Part shown: piece after piece, positions 16,287 through 25,429 of the stretch
Layout of the letters: each line of letters begins with the position of its first letter
Position numbering within the stretch: position 1 is the first letter of the stretch
From: Martinezella tropici
Lineage (GTDB): Bacteria > Pseudomonadota > Alphaproteobacteria > Rhizobiales > Rhizobiaceae
NCBI RefSeq assembly: GCF_003287875.1
Contig: NZ_QMKK01000048.1
Location: forward strand, 158,165 to 222,164
Reading direction: 5' to 3'
Length of the DNA: 64,000 nucleotides
Notes under the pieces: generated by a model
Seen by the model: the letters and a program-made list of their open reading frames with translations, nothing else
Database searches by the model: none
Told to the model about the DNA's origin: nothing
Position numbers and translations under genes: made by a program

Positions 16287-16676
16287 TCAGCTCTCCTCCG
16301 GTACGGCCTTCGGCGCTCCATTCTCGTCAAGCGCGACCATGATGAATGTTGCAGCGGTGACTTTTTCCAACGCATTGAAGCGCGCCCGGTGCGCCCAGGC
16401 TTCGACATTCAGCGTGATCGAGGTGCGTCCGACGCGGTCGATGTCGGTGAAGACGCTCAGCGTGTCGCCGATCTTGACCGGCAGCTCGAAAGCCATCTCT
16501 TTCACAGCCGCCGTGACAACGCGGCCACGGGCGCGTTCGGCCGCGCGGATGCCGCTTGCCAAGTCCATTTGCGCCATGACCCAGCCGCCGAAGATATCGC
16601 CGGCAGGATTGGCGTCGGCGGGCATGGCAAGCGTGCGCAATGTCAGCTCGCCTCTGGGTTTGACGCTGTCGTTCAT
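16287..16676 (-). CDS. Acyl-CoA thioesterase, YciA-like hotdog fold
   Basis: A 129-residue single hotdog domain of the BACH/YciA type that hydrolyses acyl-CoA to free fatty acid and CoA in the cytoplasm. The family sequence is visible: ANPAGDIFGGWVMAQMDLAS, with the catalytic Asp region NPAGDIFGGW, and VKIGDTLSVFTDIDRVGRTS. Length matches E. coli YciA (132). It is the first gene of a two-gene unit with the membrane protein at 15692. Confidence 0.93.
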   Translation of the reverse strand: MNDSVKPRGELTLRTLAMPADANPAGDIFGGWVMAQMDLASGIRAAERARGRVVTAAVKEMAFELPVKIGDTLSVFTDIDRVGRTSITLNVEAWAHRARFNALEKVTAATFIMVALDENGAPKAVPEES

Positions 16677-16921
16677 TCATCTGCTCCTGTTTCTCGGCTC
16701 GATTCCCCTTTTCAGCCTATGCAATCCAGGCGCGATGGAAAAGACAATGTTGAGTTTTCTGCTTTGAACCTCTACGGGCCGGAGGGCATGTTCCGTGCGG
16801 TTTCGTCACTTTGCAGCGCCAGGCTGAAACATCCCGAGTGGCGACGGTAAGCATTCGTTCACCCTTCCCATTTAGGATTTGTAATCGTTACCGACCGTGG
16901 CTGGGGCAGCGGATCAGGAGT

Positions 16922-18115
16922 ATGACCATTTTACCCAATCTACGGCGGGTCGCGCTGCCATTGCTATTGTCGTCGGCGCTTGTTGCCTGCACGGCAGACA
17001 GCCTCGTGCCCCCTTCCGGCATCGACAGTTCCTCGCGCGTCGGCTCCATCAAGCCGCATAGAAGCGTGCCGCAGCGGCAGTTCGCCTATCCAGGCGTCCA
17101 GGATCCGGTCGTTTCCACCTCGAACAACTATAGGAATGGTGGTCCTCTCCGTTCCACCGGAACCGGCAAGGCGGCGACCACGTCCGATGTCGAAGTCGGT
17201 CTGGCGCAGCAATCGAATGTTCCGCCGCAGGGCGTCAACATGGATGCCGAACTCGGCGTCGGGCCGAGCGAGGAGGCGCAGTCTCCATCGGTGGTCGGGC
17301 TGGCGCAGGAAGAGCAGCAGAATATTGCCGAAGGCGAGTCCGATCAGCCTGTTGTCGATGGCATCGGCACCGACGCGCCGGTCCAGACCAACCGCTCCGT
17401 CCTTCAGCGGCCTGCCGCGCAGGCTGAACTCGGCCAGTCGCGGATACCGAGGCAGCAACCGGGAACGCAGGTCGCCATGCTGCCGCGTATCGAAAATCCC
17501 GTGCCGCGCCTCGATCAGGAATTCGAAGCGCCACAATCGACACCCGGCATGATGCCGCCGTCGGAAGTTGCCTGCCGTCAGGAACTCAGGCGCATGGGCG
17601 TCATCTATACGGATAAGCCGGCGATTTCGAACGGTCCCTCCTGCCAGGTTCCCTATCCGGTTTCGCTCAGCGGTCTCTCGGGCAACATCGCCGTCAGTCC
17701 AGCCGTCACATTGAATTGCCAGGTGACGCTCGCCTTTGCCAAATGGGTGAAGAACGAGCTGGCTCCGGCTGCGCGCACACGCTACTGGTCCGGCATCGGC
17801 ACGATCGTGCCGCTCGGCGGCTATTCCTGCCGCAGGATGAACAATAGCCGGCAGCGCTACAATCCGATGTCGGAACATGCCCATGGCAATGCCATCGATG
17901 TCGGCACCTTCGTGTTGAAGAATGGCCATGTGATCGACGTGCGCAAGAAGGGGCTCTTCTCCTTCCGGGAAGGGCGGCTGCTGAAAGCCGTGCGCAGCGA
18001 CAGCTGCCGCTACTTCGATACGGTGCTCGGCCCGGGCAGCAATCCGGAACATTGGAACCATTTCCACTTCGATCTCCGGGACCGGAAAGGCGGCCGACGC
18101 TATTGCAGCCTCTGA
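16922..18115 (+). CDS. Extensin-family lipoprotein, putative D,D-peptidase-like
   Basis: A 397-residue secreted lipoprotein. The start at 16922 gives a lipoprotein signal (LPLLLSSALVAC, with the lipobox Cys near residue 22) and has GGATCAGGAG before it. Residues 25-215 are a Pro/Gln/Ser-rich low-complexity linker. The C-terminal 180 residues are an extensin-like C-terminal domain, related to M15/LAS peptidases. Zinc-ligand motifs are SEHAHGNAIDVGTF and EHWNHFHFDL. Several Cys pairs may form disulfides. It probably trims or binds peptidoglycan peptides. A small membrane protein follows 106 bases downstream. Confidence 0.88.
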   Translation: MTILPNLRRVALPLLLSSALVACTADSLVPPSGIDSSSRVGSIKPHRSVPQRQFAYPGVQDPVVSTSNNYRNGGPLRSTGTGKAATTSDVEVGLAQQSNVPPQGVNMDAELGVGPSEEAQSPSVVGLAQEEQQNIAEGESDQPVVDGIGTDAPVQTNRSVLQRPAAQAELGQSRIPRQQPGTQVAMLPRIENPVPRLDQEFEAPQSTPGMMPPSEVACRQELRRMGVIYTDKPAISNGPSCQVPYPVSLSGLSGNIAVSPAVTLNCQVTLAFAKWVKNELAPAARTRYWSGIGTIVPLGGYSCRRMNNSRQRYNPMSEHAHGNAIDVGTFVLKNGHVIDVRKKGLFSFREGRLLKAVRSDSCRYFDTVLGPGSNPEHWNHFHFDLRDRKGGRRYCSL

Positions 18116-18221
18116 TAGGCGTTTCGCCGGGGCAGCATCCACACTTGCCGAGCGGGGAAGCTGATTTACCTATCGAGGAAATTGCGTTTACTCGTGTGGG
18201 CCGAGGGCAGGAGAAGGTTTC

Positions 18222-18476
18222 ATGGAAGAAGCACCAAGACGAAAGAGAAGCCTGGGAAGGGCGCTCCTTGCCGCATTGATCGCCATCGTCATCGTTATTG
18301 GCGGCCGTTGGTACGCCTATGTCGCCTATGCCGACGATCCGTTCGACGAGGTCGGTATCGACCTCAACTCGATGATGCCCGCTCCCATCCGTGACAAGGG
18401 TTGCGAAATGCTCAGGGCTCGCTTCGAGCACAGGACGCTGCCGCCGGCTGGCTGCGGCGTCAACGGCAACTGGTAG
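18222..18476 (+). CDS. Small single-pass membrane protein
   Basis: An 84-residue protein with a basic N-terminus (RRKRS), one hydrophobic helix (ALLAALIAIVIVIGG) and a C-terminal outside part with two Cys (DKGCEML, AGCGVNGNW). I do not recognise a named family. GGAGAAGG lies about 6 bases before the ATG, which supports translation. It follows the extensin-family gene in the same direction and could be cotranscribed with it. Confidence 0.7.
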   Translation: MEEAPRRKRSLGRALLAALIAIVIVIGGRWYAYVAYADDPFDEVGIDLNSMMPAPIRDKGCEMLRARFEHRTLPPAGCGVNGNW

Positions 18477-18504
18477 CGCTACATCGATCGTAAGCCGGCG
18501 AAAA

Positions 18505-18530
18505 AGAAAAAAGCCGGCTGATGCCGGCTT
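18505..18530 (-). terminator. Terminator-like hairpin for minus-strand transcription
   Basis: AAGCCGGC-TGAT-GCCGGCTT at 18511-18530 is a perfect 8-bp stem. On the minus strand it is followed by TTTTTTCTTTTT (18499-18510), the classic rho-independent layout. On the plus strand it is followed by GAGCGG, so it is a poor terminator for the upstream plus-strand genes. Confidence 0.7.
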
Positions 18531-18707
18531 GAGCGGTGCATGGCAACGACGGGGGATCCTTGCCTGCTCCAGAAAAGACCTTCATGTTGCAATGATGCAT
18601 GCAATATGGATACGAGGGCAATAAATCGGCCAGTACGACAGGCGCTGACGTGTCGCCAAGAGGCATTGGGCGGAGTTGCGACAAACGTTGCTCACCTAAG
18701 GAGCTAT

Positions 18708-18752
18708 ATGCCCGACGAAGGTCACGATTTGATGACAGCTTATTTGGCTTAG
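18708..18752 (+). CDS. Possible 14-codon leader peptide
   Basis: A short ORF (MPDEGHDLMTAYLA) with a strong ribosome site, TAAGGAGCTAT immediately before its ATG. It ends 104 bases before the ABC exporter ATPase start. It may be a leader peptide or simply chance. It has no run of one amino acid that would indicate classical attenuation. Confidence 0.3.
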   Translation: MPDEGHDLMTAYLA

Positions 18753-18856
18753 GCGAACGCTGTGTTTCACCTCCGTGGGGTGGTAAAAGCCCGGGACCGG
18801 CTATATAGCGGGCAAACGCCGCGAAATTCATCACAAAAGCCGGACTCTGCCTCACC

Positions 18857-19779
<923 letters not shown>

Positions 19780-19783
<4 letters not shown>

Positions 19784-20541
19784 ACTTCGAAGCGATCAAG
19801 TCCATCTACGCTTTCGAAATGGCCCGCACGCGCCGCACGCTGTTGCAGAGCGTCGTCTCGCCGGTCATTTCCACCTCACTCTATTTCATCGTCTTCGGTG
19901 CGGCGATCGGATCGCGCATCAATCTCGTCGAGGGCGTGTCCTATGGGGCGTTCATCACCCCCGGCCTGATCATGCTGACCCTGCTCGGCCAGTGCATCAG
20001 CAACGGCTCCTTCGGCATTTATTTCCCGAAATTCACGGGCACGATCTATGAGGTGCTATCGGCGCCCGTCGCCATGGCCGAGATCGTTCTCGGATATGTC
20101 GGCGCGGCGGCGACCAAGGGCATGCTGATCGGCCTGATCATCCTCGCCACGGCGAGCTTCTTCGTCGAGATCAGGATCGAGCATCCCCTTATGATGATCC
20201 TGTTCTTCGTGCTGACGGCGGTCACCTTCAGCCTGTTCGGCTTCATGATCGGCATCTGGGCCGGAAATTTCGAGCAACTGAACCTCATTCCGATGCTGGT
20301 CGTGCCGCCGCTGACCTTTCTCGGCGGCAGCTTCTATTCGATCAACATGCTGCCGCCTTTCTGGCAGGCGGCCAGCCATCTCAATCCGGTTCTCTATCTC
20401 GTCAGCGGCTTCCGCTGGAGCTTCTACGGCATCGCCGATGTCAATCCGATCCTGAGCCTCGCAATGATCACGCTCTTCCTCGTCATCTGTCTGGTGATCC
20501 TCGGATGGATTTTCCGGACGGGCTACCGGCTGCGGAACTGA
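19780..20541 (+). CDS. ABC-2 type exporter, permease subunit (YadH-like)
   Basis: A 253-residue inner-membrane protein with six hydrophobic segments, partner of the ATPase just upstream. The ABC-2 family signature is visible at VVPPLTFLGGSFYSINMLPPFWQ and HLNPVLYLVSGFRWSFYG. It most resembles the YadH/NodJ group. The N-terminal amphipathic part (FEAIKSIYAFEMARTRRT) is typical of the fold. The next gene, a FolC homologue, starts about 150 bases further on. Confidence 0.93.
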
Positions 20542-20689
20542 GGGCGGAGCCTTCTAGTTTTGCCGCGCGCGTGGCCGCTTGGGCTCCACTGGTCGTGACT
20601 TGACGGAGCCAGGCGGCCGGGTGTCCATAGTGGTGAGAGGTTCTCATGCTGCTTCCTGGCGTCAGTCTGAAATCTTCCGAAGGTATCCA

Positions 20690-22015
20690 ATGCCGCAATC
20701 CGATCCGAGCCCCGCGCTATCCCAAGCACTCTCCCGGCTCGACCAACTGACCAATTGGGAGCGCAAGCCGCGTGGGGAGATGCGCGTCGGTCTTGAGCCC
20801 ATGCTCGATCTGATGCAGCGGCTGGGCAATCCCCATCGGAGCTTTCGCGCCATCCATGTCGCAGGCACCAAGGGCAAGGGGTCGGTCTCGGCGCTCCTCG
20901 AAGCGGGATTGCTGCGGGCCGGCTGGCGCGTCGGTCGCTACGCATCACCGCATGTCGACCGGGTGAACGAGCGCATCAGTGTTCTGGGCCAGGAGGTCGG
21001 AGATGATGTCCTGGCCAGCGCGATCATGCGCGTTCTCGATGGCTATGAAAGCGCGAAGCAGGCAGCGACAGCTGGCGAAGATGCCACCTGGTTCGATGTG
21101 ATAACGGCCGCCGCCTTCGTCGTGTTCAGAGATGCGGGCTTGAACTGGGTCGTTGTCGAGGTCGGCCTTGGTGGCAGGCTGGATTCGACGAATGTGGTTT
21201 TCGGCGAAGTTGCCATCGTTACCAATATCGGGCTCGAGCACACGGAAATCCTTGGGATCACGCGCGAGGCGATCGCGGGCGAGAAGGTCGGCATATTGAA
21301 ACCGGGCGCGACGCTTGCCACCACGCTTGCTATCGACGATGCCGCGGGAAAGGTCTTGCAGCAGCGTGCCGATGAGCTTGGCTGCCAGGTCCTGCGAACC
21401 GATCTTCCCGAAGATGCGACGATTGCTGAGACGAATATCTCGCTGGTCGGACTTGTGTTCGATCATCTGGGACGACAAGGCGAGAGCGTGCAGACGGCGA
21501 GCGAAAAGGTGCAGCCGGTCGGCGCGTGGCTGCTCGAACCGGCCGTTATCGACAAGGCGCGGCTGCCGGGGCGGATGGAGCGTTTCGACCTTGCCCTACC
21601 ATCCACGCTGCGCAGCGGACGACAGAGCTTGCCCGTCATCATGGATGGTGCGCATGTGCCGTTCAACATCGAGGCTGTCCTTCGCGATATCACGCGCTCG
21701 TCCAGCGTCAGCGGCGATTGCGTTGCCGTCGTCGCACTTGCATCCGACAAGGATGCTCGCGGCTTCTTGAATGTGCTCTCGCGATATGTGGCCCATGCCG
21801 TCTTTACGGAGGCGTCCGGATCGGGTCGAGCCCATGCGGCGACGGAGCTGGAGGCATTGGCGATCTCGATGGGTATGGCCTGCGAAGCCGAGCCCAACCC
21901 GCAGAAAGCGCTTCATCATGCAGTCGCGAAAGCTGCGGAGAGGGGCGGCTGGATCCTGGTGACGGGCTCGCTCTATCTTGTCGGCGCTCTGCGCGGCACT
22001 GTCCAGGGAGTGTAG
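20690..22015 (+). CDS. FolC-like Mur-ligase (folylpolyglutamate/dihydrofolate synthase paralogue)
   Basis: A 441-residue ATP-dependent ligase of the FolC family, which adds glutamate to folates or dihydropteroate. P-loop: HVAGTKGKGSVSA; SPH motif: YASPHVDRVNERI; VEVGLGGRLDSTN; TNIGLEHTEILG; and the Lys segment EKVGILKPG. Two deviations are visible: the usual DGAHNP is DGAHVP, and the usual GLDHT/ALDHT is GLEHT. In rhizobia the housekeeping folC normally sits beside accD, so this may be a second copy with shifted substrate. The start at 20690 is chosen because the upstream extension has no similarity and lies outside the fold. The acetyltransferase follows 7 bases after its stop. Confidence 0.85.
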   Translation: MPQSDPSPALSQALSRLDQLTNWERKPRGEMRVGLEPMLDLMQRLGNPHRSFRAIHVAGTKGKGSVSALLEAGLLRAGWRVGRYASPHVDRVNERISVLGQEVGDDVLASAIMRVLDGYESAKQAATAGEDATWFDVITAAAFVVFRDAGLNWVVVEVGLGGRLDSTNVVFGEVAIVTNIGLEHTEILGITREAIAGEKVGILKPGATLATTLAIDDAAGKVLQQRADELGCQVLRTDLPEDATIAETNISLVGLVFDHLGRQGESVQTASEKVQPVGAWLLEPAVIDKARLPGRMERFDLALPSTLRSGRQSLPVIMDGAHVPFNIEAVLRDITRSSSVSGDCVAVVALASDKDARGFLNVLSRYVAHAVFTEASGSGRAHAATELEALAISMGMACEAEPNPQKALHHAVAKAAERGGWILVTGSLYLVGALRGTVQGV

Positions 22016-22022
22016 GGTGACG

Positions 22023-22547
22023 ATGGAAATTACGATCAGGCCTGCTCTTGCCGACGATGTCACCGAGATGGCGAGGCTGCATCGCGCGATCTGGTGCGAC
22101 ACCTATCGCAATCTGGTGTCTGCAGAAATCTATGAGGCTCTCGACGAGGATTTCCGTCGTCTGCGATGGGCGGATATACTCGCAAATCCCCGTACGGATC
22201 AGCGCGTACTTCTGGCTGAGCAAGACGGGCGGCTTGTCGGCATCGGCGCGATCAACGCGCCGTCCGATGCCGTGTTCGAGGGGCGAGGCGAGATTAAGTC
22301 GCTCTATATCGATGCTTCCATCAAACGCCAGGGACTTGGCCGCCGTCTGATGCGAGAATTGGCGCGAGAATTTTTATCCATGGGCTATTCGGGCGCTGCG
22401 CTTGGCGTCGTCGTCGGCAATGAACCGGCGATCGCCTTCTATCGTGCGCTCGGAGGGCAATTGATCGGCCGGTACACGGATCCGGGTCCGGTCTGGCGCT
22501 CCGACAATTTCATTTTCGCGTGGGACGACCTGTCCGTTCTGATCTGA
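22023..22547 (+). CDS. GNAT-family N-acetyltransferase
   Basis: A 174-residue GNAT fold. The acetyl-CoA-binding motif A is IDASIKRQGLGRRLMRELA (Q-x-x-G-x-G/A pattern, RQGLGR), and VVVGNEPAIAFYRALGG is the motif B helix. The substrate is unknown; proteins of this subgroup act on small amines or ribosomal termini. It begins 7 bases after the FolC-like stop, so both are probably on one transcript. A GTG at 22017 is an alternative start two codons earlier. Confidence 0.88.
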   Translation: MEITIRPALADDVTEMARLHRAIWCDTYRNLVSAEIYEALDEDFRRLRWADILANPRTDQRVLLAEQDGRLVGIGAINAPSDAVFEGRGEIKSLYIDASIKRQGLGRRLMRELAREFLSMGYSGAALGVVVGNEPAIAFYRALGGQLIGRYTDPGPVWRSDNFIFAWDDLSVLI

Positions 22548-22576
22548 TTATCCCATGCAAGCCGATGAACGGCGAT

Positions 22577-23482
22577 TTACCCGGCTGCGACCCTCTTGCG
22601 TGGCGCGAAGGTCATCGCCATGACGCCTGCTACGACACAGACAAGACCTATGGCTGCGGTCGGAGATAGAGGTTCGCCAAGGAAGATGACGCCAATCCCG
22701 ACGCCGATCGGGACGCGCAGATAGGCTTGCGCCGTCGTGCCGACCGAACCGAGGGTCTGGATGAGCCGGAAATAGATGCTGAAGGCAAGCGCGGTAGAGA
22801 CGACCGACAGGCCGAGCAGTGCCAGGATCGAGGCTGTCGACGGCGCAATTTGCCAGGGATGTTCGACAATCAGGCTGGCGGGAATGAGAAGGGCCGCGCC
22901 GCATAGCAGCGAGCCGGCGGCCGGCATCATCGGGTCGAGCCCCTTGAAATTACGGCCGAACAAGGCGGCACAGGCATAGCAGATGGATGCAGCGACAACG
23001 GAAAGCTGCGGCAGCAATTGGCGGCCCATACCATGCAGCGCATCGAGGCCGATGATCAGGCAGATACCAGCCATGCCAGCAATCACGCCGAACAGCTTGC
23101 GGCCCGTCAGCGGTTCGCTGCGCAGCAGGAAAGCGGCAATCAGGAAGGCGAAAATCGGTGTCGTGGAATTCAATATGGTCGCAAGGCCGGCATCGACGGT
23201 CTGTTCCGCCCAGGCAATTAACGTGAAGGGGATGGCGCTGTTGAGGCAGGATTGAATGAGGAAGCGCTTCCAGGTGGCGGCGTCACGCGGCAGGTTCAGA
23301 CCACGCCAACGAATGATTGCAAGCAGGACAAGGCCGGCGATCAAGGTGCGGGCCGCGATCAGCGTGATCGGCGGAATGGTTGCTACTCCGACGCGGATGA
23401 AGGTATAGGAGGCGCCCCAGCAGGTCGCGAGAGCAAGCAGAAGCAGAAGTTCCGTCGTTATATTGGTTTTTGCAGACGCCAT
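22577..23482 (-). CDS. EamA/DMT-family transporter
   Basis: A 301-residue inner-membrane protein with ten hydrophobic segments in two repeats of five, as in the EamA drug/metabolite transporter family. The first repeat starts LLLLLALATCWGASYTFIRV and the second near LPQLSVVAASICYACAAL. Such carriers export amino acids, metabolites or drugs; the substrate cannot be inferred. It converges with the acetyltransferase gene (30-base gap). Confidence 0.9.
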   Translation of the reverse strand: MASAKTNITTELLLLLALATCWGASYTFIRVGVATIPPITLIAARTLIAGLVLLAIIRWRGLNLPRDAATWKRFLIQSCLNSAIPFTLIAWAEQTVDAGLATILNSTTPIFAFLIAAFLLRSEPLTGRKLFGVIAGMAGICLIIGLDALHGMGRQLLPQLSVVAASICYACAALFGRNFKGLDPMMPAAGSLLCGAALLIPASLIVEHPWQIAPSTASILALLGLSVVSTALAFSIYFRLIQTLGSVGTTAQAYLRVPIGVGIGVIFLGEPLSPTAAIGLVCVVAGVMAMTFAPRKRVAAG

Positions 23483-23586
23483 GATTTGTCACTCTTTATG
23501 CGGTTCGGATGTGACCGTCTTTAGAGCGAAAAGAACGAGGAATGCTTCGGTCCACGCCGAACTATTGAGCCGATGGTTCGTCTGCC

Positions 23587-24288
23587 TCAGTCGCGAAGCC
23601 GAAGTTCGTCGGTCTGCATCTGCATCGATCCCAGGGTTTCGAGAAAGCTCATGCCGAGCAGGCTCTGGTCCAGCTTGCCCGCTTCGGCCACGCTCGCTTC
23701 GACATCTTTGCGCTTGATCGGCCCGATGGCGACGGAGCCGAGCTCAACTGGGGCTGCCATGGCGCGACCGTTGGCCGTCAGCACGCTCATGGAATAGGTG
23801 AGGTTTTCCGGGATGATGCCGACACGCTCGGCGTCTTCCTGTGACAGCGCAATCGTGCTGGCACCGGTGTCGATCAGCATGTCGATCGGCTGGCCATTGA
23901 TCAAGACCTGGGCCTCGAAATGTCCGTTCGAACGCTTGTGAAGAATGACCTCCTGGCCGCCTTCGCTTGTCGTGACGACAACGGCATGGCCGGGCATCAG
24001 ACCGGCGAAGACACGATTTCCGACCTGTTCCGCATCGCGGCGATAGATATAGGCGGTCGCGAGCGCCATGATGATGACCAGCCAGATCAGGAGATTGCGG
24101 ACAGACTGGCTGACGGTATGGCGGCTTGCCCAGACGGCGGCGCTCATCATCAGGGCAATCGGCAGAAGATAGACGATGCGAGCGAAATCGTCATTGCGCA
24201 TGCCGAAAGTGGTGCCGGTATTGCTGTTGAAGACGAGCAGAGCAAGGCCGATGCCGAGAATGGCGAGAACGATGTTCAGGCGGTTCAT
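23587..24288 (-). CDS. TIGR02281-family clan AA aspartic protease, membrane-anchored
   Basis: A 233-residue retropepsin-like protease. The N-terminal half has three hydrophobic segments (for example IVLAILGIGLALLVF). The protease domain spans about residues 120-230 with the single active-site motif MLIDTGASTIALS. As in retroviral proteases, it should dimerise to complete the site. Its start overlaps the stop of the DUF1289 gene (ATGA, 24285-24288), so the pair is coupled. Target proteins are unknown. Confidence 0.9.
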   Translation of the reverse strand: MNRLNIVLAILGIGLALLVFNSNTGTTFGMRNDDFARIVYLLPIALMMSAAVWASRHTVSQSVRNLLIWLVIIMALATAYIYRRDAEQVGNRVFAGLMPGHAVVVTTSEGGQEVILHKRSNGHFEAQVLINGQPIDMLIDTGASTIALSQEDAERVGIIPENLTYSMSVLTANGRAMAAPVELGSVAIGPIKRKDVEASVAEAGKLDQSLLGMSFLETLGSMQMQTDELRLRD

Positions 24289-24506
24289 ACGGCACTGCGC
24301 TCCCGTGCCATCCTTTGGCGGCGGGTTTCCCTGCGCGGCTTGCGCTCGATCTGCGTCAGGCGTTCCGGAAGCGCTTCCATGATCTCACGGCGTTCGTCGT
24401 CGCTATAGTTCATCCAGGCGCCGATTTCGGCCGATGTGCGGCCGCAACCGAAGCAATAGCCGGTCGTTTGATCGATGGAGCAGACAAGGATGCAAGGTGT
24501 CAGCAT
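24285..24506 (-). CDS. DUF1289 zinc-ribbon-like small protein
   Basis: A 73-residue protein of the DUF1289 family with four clustered cysteines (TPCILVCSID, YCFGCGRT) that should bind one metal or Fe-S cluster, then a basic C-terminal tail. Function unknown. The frame is open upstream to 24734, but the MLTPC start matches the family. It is translationally coupled to the clan AA protease gene. Confidence 0.88.
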   Translation of the reverse strand: MLTPCILVCSIDQTTGYCFGCGRTSAEIGAWMNYSDDERREIMEALPERLTQIERKPRRETRRQRMARERSAV

Positions 24507-24525
24507 GAGATCATATATCGAGGCT

Positions 24526-25302
24526 TCAAACGCACATGGCAAGGGTACAGAGGGAGACGATCTCGCAAATCTGCTGCGTTGCGCCGATCGTGTCGCCGGT
24601 GTGACCTGACAGTCTTTGCCGCATGTATCCGGTGGTGAAAAATGTTGTTGCGCAGGTCGCAAGAAGGCAGGCAACGAGCGCGGGAACACCAAGCGCAGGT
24701 CCGATGAGGAGCACCGCGAGGCTAAGTGCGGCAATCAATGCCAGCTGCATGGCATCGCCATCCGGCTTGCCCGCCGAAGCCGCTATTCCATCCGGTTTGG
24801 CGGGCGGCAGGGCATACCAGTGCCATACCATCGCACTGCGGCTCAAGGCGGCGCTTGCGAGTAAGGCGATAGCGGATTCCGAAGGTGGAAGATGGCGGGC
24901 GAGAGCGGCAAGAGCCGCAGCGCGCAGTCCGAAGGACAGGATCAGCGCCGCCGCGCCATAGGTGCCGATGCGGCTGTCCTTCATGATCTCGAGTGCGCGT
25001 TCGCGGTCCTTGCCGCCTCCAACTCCGTCGGCGGTATCGCTGAGCCCGTCCTCATGAAGAGCGCCTGTCGTAATCGTCTGCACGGTGAGCGCCAGCAGAG
25101 CCGCCATCAACGGATCGGCATTGACGGCAAGCAGTGTCGCGAAGGTCAAGGCTGCAGGCAGGACGACCAGCAGACCGGCAACGGGGAACGTGCGGGAAAC
25201 GCGCGCAAGCCTGCCGTCATGGCCTTCGAAGAACGACGCCGGCACGGGAATACGGCTCAAGAAAGCGACCGCGCGCGCGATATCGCGCATATATTCCCGC
25301 AT
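24526..25302 (-). CDS. cobS: Adenosylcobinamide-GDP ribazoletransferase (cobalamin synthase)
   Basis: A 258-residue polytopic membrane enzyme that joins adenosylcobinamide-GDP with alpha-ribazole to give adenosylcobalamin (called CobV in the aerobic-pathway nomenclature). The active-site region TGALHEDGLSDTADGVGGG is diagnostic. The start at 25302 has GAGAGGAAGAA before it. It is divergent from cobT, which makes the alpha-ribazole phosphate precursor; the 127-base gap must hold both promoters. The upstream extension to 25542 overlaps the cobT gene and is rejected. Confidence 0.95.
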   Translation of the reverse strand: MREYMRDIARAVAFLSRIPVPASFFEGHDGRLARVSRTFPVAGLLVVLPAALTFATLLAVNADPLMAALLALTVQTITTGALHEDGLSDTADGVGGGKDRERALEIMKDSRIGTYGAAALILSFGLRAAALAALARHLPPSESAIALLASAALSRSAMVWHWYALPPAKPDGIAASAGKPDGDAMQLALIAALSLAVLLIGPALGVPALVACLLATCATTFFTTGYMRQRLSGHTGDTIGATQQICEIVSLCTLAMCV

Positions 25303-25429
25303 TTCTTCCTCTCCTCGCCATGCGCGCGACAGCATCGGGCGCTTTTGGAGTTGTTCGCGCCGATTCCGAAGACTAATAGAGTTGCACGCAAAGAACCCGA
25401 TTTGAGACCAAAAGACAAGGAACGCATTC

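Larger units (their letters stand above)
18477..18856. other. Intergenic region before the ABC exporter, possible RNA gene
   Basis: A 380-base gap. It has a terminator-like hairpin at its left end directed leftwards (18505-18530), a 14-codon leader-like ORF (18708-18752) and the promoter region of the ABC exporter. No minus-strand protein gene could account for the hairpin direction. See the separate entries. Confidence 0.55.

Noticed and set aside
18531..18856. Possible tmRNA, 6S RNA or SRP RNA
   Set aside because: I could not find the conserved core sequences (ANDN-type tag, closing stem pattern of 6S, or the GGAA tetraloop region of SRP RNA). It stays an unidentified small-RNA candidate.
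25303..25429. Possible cobalamin riboswitch between cobS and cobT
   Set aside because: The gap is only 127 bases and the B12-box core was not seen.
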